Shown here: piece after piece, positions 12,595-16,665 of the stretch
How the letters are laid out: each line of letters begins with the position of its first letter
Position numbering within the stretch: position 1 is the stretch's first letter
NCBI GenBank assembly: GCA_938005345.1
Contig: CALLNG010000211.1
Span: 1-16,665, forward strand
Direction of reading: 5' to 3'
DNA length: 16,665 nt
DNA from: an uncultured Clostridia bacterium
GTDB lineage: Bacteria; Bacillota; Clostridia; RUG12999
Notes under the pieces: generated by a model
The model's database searches: none
The model's input: the letters and a program-made list of their open reading frames with translations, nothing else
What the model was told of the DNA's origin: nothing
Translations under genes and position numbers: made by a program

Positions 12595-14550
12595 TTAGCC
12601 CTCTGTCTTTGCGGGCTCTTCCGCCGTCTCTTCTGCTTGCTGTGGCAGAGTTGGAAGTTTATCCTCCTGCATGAGATAATCCAAATAAAAATACAGCGCC
12701 CAGTCCTGGTCATTCGCCCAGGGATCCGCCCAGTGACCCTGCTGCCCATTGATGCGCAGCGGGTACAGGTAGGCGCACGACGCCTGCCCGTCCGGCGCAA
12801 ACAAACTCAGCGGCGCGCGCAGCGACGCTTCCGCCGCAGCCTGTGCCGACGCGGCGCGCGTCATCCGGTAATAGGCGTAAAAGGCATTGCCGCTCAGGCT
12901 GCTCCAATAGTGCGGGAAGGTGTCGCCATAGCACTTGCGCTTGCCGAACCAAAAGCCGTCCCAATGCCGGATGGACACTTCATATAAATGGTGGTCCGGC
13001 TGCCAGCCCTGAAACGGCGCCAAAACGGAAAACTGCCGCAGCGCCTCCTCCCGCCAGCGCGTATCCCCTGTGATTTCATATAACTGTGCCATCAGATAAG
13101 CCGCGGGCGCGACAATACTCTGTTCATAGTTTACTTCGTGCGCCGGATAGTCCAGGCCGATTTGCGCCAGCGTTTCGCCGTGCTGCAAAAACAGGGCTTG
13201 CAGCTCATCTGCTTCCGCTGTCAGTCCCGCCTGCTGCAGCGCCGCCAGCGACTGCACCATGGGAATGTGAATGCCGTAAAACCGGGCCCCGCCATGTTCC
13301 ACATAATAGGCGCGCAGCACGCGGTAGGTATATAGCAAATAGTGCCCGTCGCCCGTCAGATGGTAACATTCCAAAAACAGCACCGCCATCCACGGGTCGT
13401 TATACGGGCGCACGCGCTGCTCCAGGCAGTACGTCACTTCATCGTACACAATACCGGTTTTCACGTCCACCAGCTCGCGCTGCACAAACTCCACATAGCG
13501 CATCAAATGGTCAAAAAGCGCTTCGTCCGGCTGCCACTGTAAATATTTTGCCAGCAGCACGCCCATGCCCACGCGCTCCCGCCCGCCGTTTTGATCGCCA
13601 AGCTCGTGATAATAAATAGGAAGGTTTGTTTCGTTGTCATAGGCCAAAAATGCCCCGTCCAAATGGCTGCCCGCCCGCGAGTACTGCTGGCGGTGCGCAA
13701 TAAACCAGCAGCGGCGGCGCAGCAGTTCGTCAAACGGCGCCTGCACAAACACGCGCGCCTGCGCCTGCACACCGTCCACCCAAAACGTAAAGCAGTGTTC
13801 CCCCACCGTCTCGGGCGTGTCAAACACGTCAATGCGTCCGTCCTTGATGCTGTAGGGCACATCTTCTTCTCCGCGCCGCACCAAAATTTCCCCAGAAACA
13901 TCGCCTGCCCGCGCGGACAGGTGCACGTCTTCTCCCAGGAAATACAAAAACTTGGCGGACGTGATATCAATGTACTGCGGCGAGTCCATCAGCTTGCGCT
14001 GAAAATCCTCCCGTCCTTCATGCCAAAACAGCTCCCATTCCAGCTCGTACACCTCGCCGGGCAGCAGCTGAAACGGCGCGACATACAACGTGAAACTGCC
14101 GCGGTCGTTGCTGGTTTGCGGATGGTCCTGCCCATAGCCGCAAAGGCACCCGCGCGTGAGCACCAGCCCCAAATGCGGCGGCTGGCCGCCCATGCGCAGC
14201 GCGCAGACGTAGCTGGATGTGTGCCCGCACCAAATATGCACATGGCAGCGGCGCTGCATACAGGTCTGCGCATCGGGATAGCTGTCGCACAGCGGAATGG
14301 CAATGCCCACATCGCCCGGCGCCGCAAATACGTCGTAAGCGGAGGTGTTGGTGAAGCGGTACGCTTCGCGCAGCGTGCCGCGCGGGGTGATTTCCCGGTG
14401 CACCTCCCCTTCCAGGCCGGACGGCAGCGTCCAAACGCCCCAGCGCGCGCCACTGCGCAGCCAGTTCATGCCCGACACGTCGCCCGTATGGCGCAGCGCG
14501 GTTAAAAAGCCGTCCTCCTCTTGTATGGAAAAAAAGTGGTTGTCCTGCAT
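12595..14550 (-). CDS. Putative cytosolic (alpha/alpha)6-barrel carbohydrate-active enzyme
   Basis: A 651-aa protein without signal peptide or membrane segment. I do not recognise a named family. The first ~270 residues look like beta-sandwich domains (VHREITPRGTLREAYRFTN; CFTFWVDGVQAQARVFV). Residues ~290-610 are helical with many aromatic residues and repeat the pattern of six-hairpin glycosidases and related lyases. Motifs that look catalytic or substrate-binding include HELGDQNGGRERVGMG (~315-335), RPYNDPWMAVLF (~390), and HWDGFWFGKRKCYGDTFPHY with Asp543 (~529-549). The C-terminal ~30 residues are acidic and Pro-rich. Start ATG 14550 follows AAGGGGGAGACACC on the minus strand. It has its own promoter, diverges from a secreted modular protein, and lies near two lyase genes, which suggests breakdown of imported oligosaccharides. 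Hydrolase versus lyase cannot be decided. Confidence 0.65.
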   Translation of the reverse strand: MQDNHFFSIQEEDGFLTALRHTGDVSGMNWLRSGARWGVWTLPSGLEGEVHREITPRGTLREAYRFTNTSAYDVFAAPGDVGIAIPLCDSYPDAQTCMQRRCHVHIWCGHTSSYVCALRMGGQPPHLGLVLTRGCLCGYGQDHPQTSNDRGSFTLYVAPFQLLPGEVYELEWELFWHEGREDFQRKLMDSPQYIDITSAKFLYFLGEDVHLSARAGDVSGEILVRRGEEDVPYSIKDGRIDVFDTPETVGEHCFTFWVDGVQAQARVFVQAPFDELLRRRCWFIAHRQQYSRAGSHLDGAFLAYDNETNLPIYYHELGDQNGGRERVGMGVLLAKYLQWQPDEALFDHLMRYVEFVQRELVDVKTGIVYDEVTYCLEQRVRPYNDPWMAVLFLECYHLTGDGHYLLYTYRVLRAYYVEHGGARFYGIHIPMVQSLAALQQAGLTAEADELQALFLQHGETLAQIGLDYPAHEVNYEQSIVAPAAYLMAQLYEITGDTRWREEALRQFSVLAPFQGWQPDHHLYEVSIRHWDGFWFGKRKCYGDTFPHYWSSLSGNAFYAYYRMTRAASAQAAAEASLRAPLSLFAPDGQASCAYLYPLRINGQQGHWADPWANDQDWALYFYLDYLMQEDKLPTLPQQAEETAEEPAKTEG

Positions 14551-14674
14551 GGTGTCTCCCCCTTTCCGCCCTGCCGCGGCCCCGCTTTGCCGCTGGGCGA
14601 TAAGCTAAGGGTGGCTAAGCCCCCAATTTACCCTGCTATTTTCCGCCCACCGGACAAGCCAGCGGGCTTCTTCC

Positions 14675-14703
14675 AGCATATCACACTTTGCTGCGCCCGT
14701 CAA
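14675..14703 (-). promoter_or_regulatory. Promoter of the six-hairpin enzyme gene
   Basis: On the minus strand TTGACG (14698-14703) and TATGCT (14675-14680) are 17 bases apart, with TGA immediately before the -10 (extended -10). The predicted leader is long, about 115 bases, and includes GC-rich inverted segments, but no T tract typical of an attenuator was seen. Confidence 0.6.
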
Positions 14704-14890
14704 CTAGAAATGCACTGCCGCTATTTGTGGAAACCGCACAAAACCAGACGGGTTTCGCCTGCGCGGGCTAGTTTGCCGCTGGGAGCCTTCGCCGGGCGTA
14801 TATCCCGGCAAAACGCTGCCGGTCTGCAAACAGCGGCGCCTTGCTGGGCGAGCATTTGACTTTTTGGTAAAGGATTTGAGGTATTGTCCG

Positions 14891-14920
14891 TTGACAGGAA
14901 AAAATGAGGTGAGATATAAT
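14891..14920 (+). promoter_or_regulatory. Perfect-consensus promoter of the secreted modular protein
   Basis: TTGACA (14891-14896) and TATAAT (14915-14920) both match the sigma-A consensus at all six positions, with an 18-base spacer. Transcription would start near 14927, leaving a leader of about 118 bases before the ATG at 15045. It is the best promoter in the window. Confidence 0.88.
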
Positions 14921-14964
14921 AGGGGTAAGAACGGTATATTGTGCACAGGAAGAATTGGTTTCCG

Positions 14965-15018
14965 GCAGTGCGCAGTAGGAAAAATAGCGCTGTATGTGGA
15001 CAGCCGCAGTGCGCAGTA
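14965..15018 (+). repeat. Paired 13-bp direct repeat in the leader of the secreted protein gene
   Basis: GCAGTGCGCAGTA occurs at 14965-14977 and 15006-15018, 41 bases apart, each followed by an A-rich run. GCGCTG at 14987-14992 can pair with part of the second copy. Both copies are in the predicted 5' leader, so they could form alternative RNA structures or bind a regulator. Confidence 0.45.
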
Positions 15019-15044
15019 CAAAAATCAGAAAGGGTGGGATTACG

Positions 15045-16665
15045 ATGAAAAAGAGGCTTTTTTCCCTTATTTTGACGCTGGCCATGATGGGCACGGTTCT
15101 GCCGGGGATGGGCGGAATGCTATCTGCGGCGGAAGATACCAAAATCATTGAGTTTGACGCACAAACGCTCTATGACCGGTACCAGGAGGTCAATCCGACC
15201 AATCCCAAAAACCATGACAGGTTTATGCTGGAACGCGGTTTTGACATCAATGATGGGCAGTGTTACAATACCAACGCTGTGATTCAATCGGAAGCGGCAA
15301 GGACGCTGGGTAAACCTGCTATTACCTGCGACATGCGTCCATCAAAAGCATTTGCGCTGGGCGGGACGTTCGATTTTACAAAAAGCACGGAAATCAATCC
15401 TTCTCCAGCCGTCATGGGCAGCGGCGGGGTGTACGCGGTGGATATTGACTTTGTGCATTTGTTTTCCAATGCAGACCCCCAAACGAACAAAAGCCAGTTC
15501 ATTTTGAAAGGGACGGGCGGCACAGATAACGTGATTACGGCCGTGGAATTTAAGTCGGGCGATAATACGGTGGCTATGCAAAATGCCGATGGCACAGAAG
15601 GAACGCAAAAACTGAACCTCGCCATGATTCCAGCCGGGGCGGGTTACCTGCGCCTAAACGTGGATATGGTAAACAAAACAGTTGCAGCGTGGGCCGTGCC
15701 GTATGAAGGGGTGGACAGCGTGGGCACGCGCCCGGCGCTTTCGGAGTGCACGCTGCTGAACCTAGCAGACTTCCAAGATAAGGCGGTCACGCAAATGACG
15801 TCCATGGAAGTGTGGGCATCCAATAACGTGAATAAAGCCCCACAGAGCAACGGGATTTATAATTTGACCATCACGAAAATCGATGATGCGGCGCTGGCGG
15901 AAACGGCGCTGCGTTATGATACGGAAAACCCGGCGGACGTGACGGCACAGCTCACGTTGGGCGGCCACACGCTGCAAGGCGTGCTGCTGGACGGCGAACC
16001 GCTGGAAGCGGAAACAGATTATACCGCGCAGGACGGTCTCGTGACCATCAAACAAAGCGCGCTTTCGTCGCTGGAAGCAAAGGATTATACCATCACCTTT
16101 GACGTGGATACCGGGGCGGATCCCACCGCCACGCTGACGGTGGGCGCGGTGCAGCCGCAGCCGCCGGAGCCGGAGATGGAGGTTCTGTGGAGCCTGGATG
16201 CAGAGACGGTGTATGACATGTTTGCGCAGACGTACGATGCGACATTGGATGCAGCGGGCGGCACAAACGGCAACAACCACAACCGGAATATAGGGCATTT
16301 TGGTTTGACCAACTTAAACGGCGACCGCGCTTATATTTCCAATGCCATTATTGTAAACAATAATGATTCCCTGAATCAAAAAGCGGTAAACTTGAATATG
16401 AAAGCAAATGGTACCGGTGTGGTGGGCACGTTTGATCTGGCCAACCGGTATACCCAGACACTGGAGGACGATGCAGACCATGACGGTCTGAAGAAAATTG
16501 TGTCGCAAAAACAGCCGTTGACGCTTTCTAGCGGGCAGTTTGTGATTGACCTAGACCTTGCTGTGCGCGCGGGCGATTTCCAATATGAGCTCAAGGGCGC
16601 GGCAGCGGATGGCGAAGCAACGCTGGCGACGGTACATATTAACAGCGATGGAACTGTCACGCTGA
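15045..16665 (+). CDS. Secreted multi-module protein with X2-like domain, 3' truncated
   Basis: The frame is open from ATG 15045 to the window end (540 complete codons). AGAAAGGGTGGG before the start serves as RBS. Residues 1-~28 form a signal peptide (KKRLFSLILTLAMMGTVLPG, then LSAAED), so the protein is exported. Residues ~34-255 form a first beta-rich module beginning IIEFDAQTLYDRY. Residues ~296-366 match the X2-type immunoglobulin-like domain of cellulosomal and surface glycanases (LDGEPLEAETDYTAQDGLVTI; LSSLEAKDYTITFDV). A PQPPEPE linker leads to a second module at ~380 onward beginning VLWSLDAETVYDMF, which parallels the first, including shared N-rich and GTFDL segments. No catalytic domain is seen in the visible part. 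It is probably a glycan-binding or cell-surface protein; an enzyme domain may lie beyond the window. Its promoter is very strong. Confidence 0.75.
   Translation, partial: MKKRLFSLILTLAMMGTVLPGMGGMLSAAEDTKIIEFDAQTLYDRYQEVNPTNPKNHDRFMLERGFDINDGQCYNTNAVIQSEAARTLGKPAITCDMRPSKAFALGGTFDFTKSTEINPSPAVMGSGGVYAVDIDFVHLFSNADPQTNKSQFILKGTGGTDNVITAVEFKSGDNTVAMQNADGTEGTQKLNLAMIPAGAGYLRLNVDMVNKTVAAWAVPYEGVDSVGTRPALSECTLLNLADFQDKAVTQMTSMEVWASNNVNKAPQSNGIYNLTITKIDDAALAETALRYDTENPADVTAQLTLGGHTLQGVLLDGEPLEAETDYTAQDGLVTIKQSALSSLEAKDYTITFDVDTGADPTATLTVGAVQPQPPEPEMEVLWSLDAETVYDMFAQTYDATLDAAGGTNGNNHNRNIGHFGLTNLNGDRAYISNAIIVNNNDSLNQKAVNLNMKANGTGVVGTFDLANRYTQTLEDDADHDGLKKIVSQKQPLTLSSGQFVIDLDLAVRAGDFQYELKGAAADGEATLATVHINSDGTVTL

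Noticed and set aside
13591..14505. 304-codon + strand frame opposite the six-hairpin enzyme gene
   Set aside because: Its translation is basic and low in secondary-structure character, with no RBS. The minus-strand protein has aromatic-rich, domain-like sequence and a good RBS.
14864..15151. 95-codon + strand frame overlapping the leader of the secreted protein
   Set aside because: It starts upstream of the predicted transcript start, lacks an RBS and overlaps the signal-peptide coding region in another frame.
1..16665. tRNA or rRNA genes
   Set aside because: No cloverleaf with a TTC-type loop and acceptor stem, and no conserved rRNA blocks, were noticed on either strand; a covariance-model scan was not possible here.

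Overview
The window (about 16.7 kb, moderately high GC) looks like the chromosome of an anaerobic Gram-positive bacterium of the Clostridia type. Supporting signs are strong AGGAGG-type ribosome binding sites, sigma-A style promoters with 17-18 bp spacers, hairpin/T-tract terminators, a Firmicutes-type phage holin, a superoxide reductase (typical of anaerobes), and a secreted lyase with a copper-amine-oxidase-like N-terminal domain. The species cannot be named from the sequence alone.

Left end (1-3440, + strand): the tail end of a phage-like cassette. It holds a 5'-truncated structural-type protein, a 77-aa small protein overlapping it, an N-acetylmuramoyl-L-alanine amidase with an SLH-like tail, a charged coiled-coil protein and a holin. 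The amidase and holin form a lysis pair. Directly behind is a desulfoferrodoxin/superoxide reductase that has lost its desulforedoxin cysteines. Two tandem terminators end the unit. No integrase, portal or terminase is visible here, so prophage, domesticated element and tail-like particle remain open.

Middle (3739-11222, - strand): three separately promoted genes that point to polysaccharide and phosphoester breakdown. They are a PL8-type lyase without a signal peptide, a 1084-aa secreted heparinase II/III-like lyase, and a small cytosolic type I phosphodiesterase/alkaline-phosphatase-superfamily enzyme. Each has its own recognisable promoter. Two terminator-like hairpins separate the units.

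Region 11137-12274 has no convincing full-length gene. It carries the phosphatase promoter, a compact structured locus (a near-perfect leftward promoter, long inverted repeats, and on the other strand a strong RBS in front of an 8-codon ORF) that resembles a type I toxin-antitoxin or small-RNA locus, an AT-rich stretch, and a composite repeat. A ribbon-helix-helix regulator follows (12275-12520) with a palindrome inside its promoter spacer and a bidirectional terminator.

Right end (12595-16665): a cytosolic 651-aa protein, probably an (alpha/alpha)6-barrel carbohydrate-active enzyme (- strand), diverges from a secreted multi-module protein running off the window (+ strand) that has a perfect-consensus promoter. 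Together with the two lyases this suggests a saccharide-degrading region: secreted proteins bind and cut polymer outside, and cytosolic PL8 and six-hairpin enzymes process imported oligosaccharides. No transporter lies in the window, so this pathway is inference.

The most unusual non-coding feature is a family of four diverged, mosaic repeats (about 200-350 bp) occupying four of the five intergenic gaps longer than 300 bp. They share modules, inverted ends and a hairpin with compensatory base changes.
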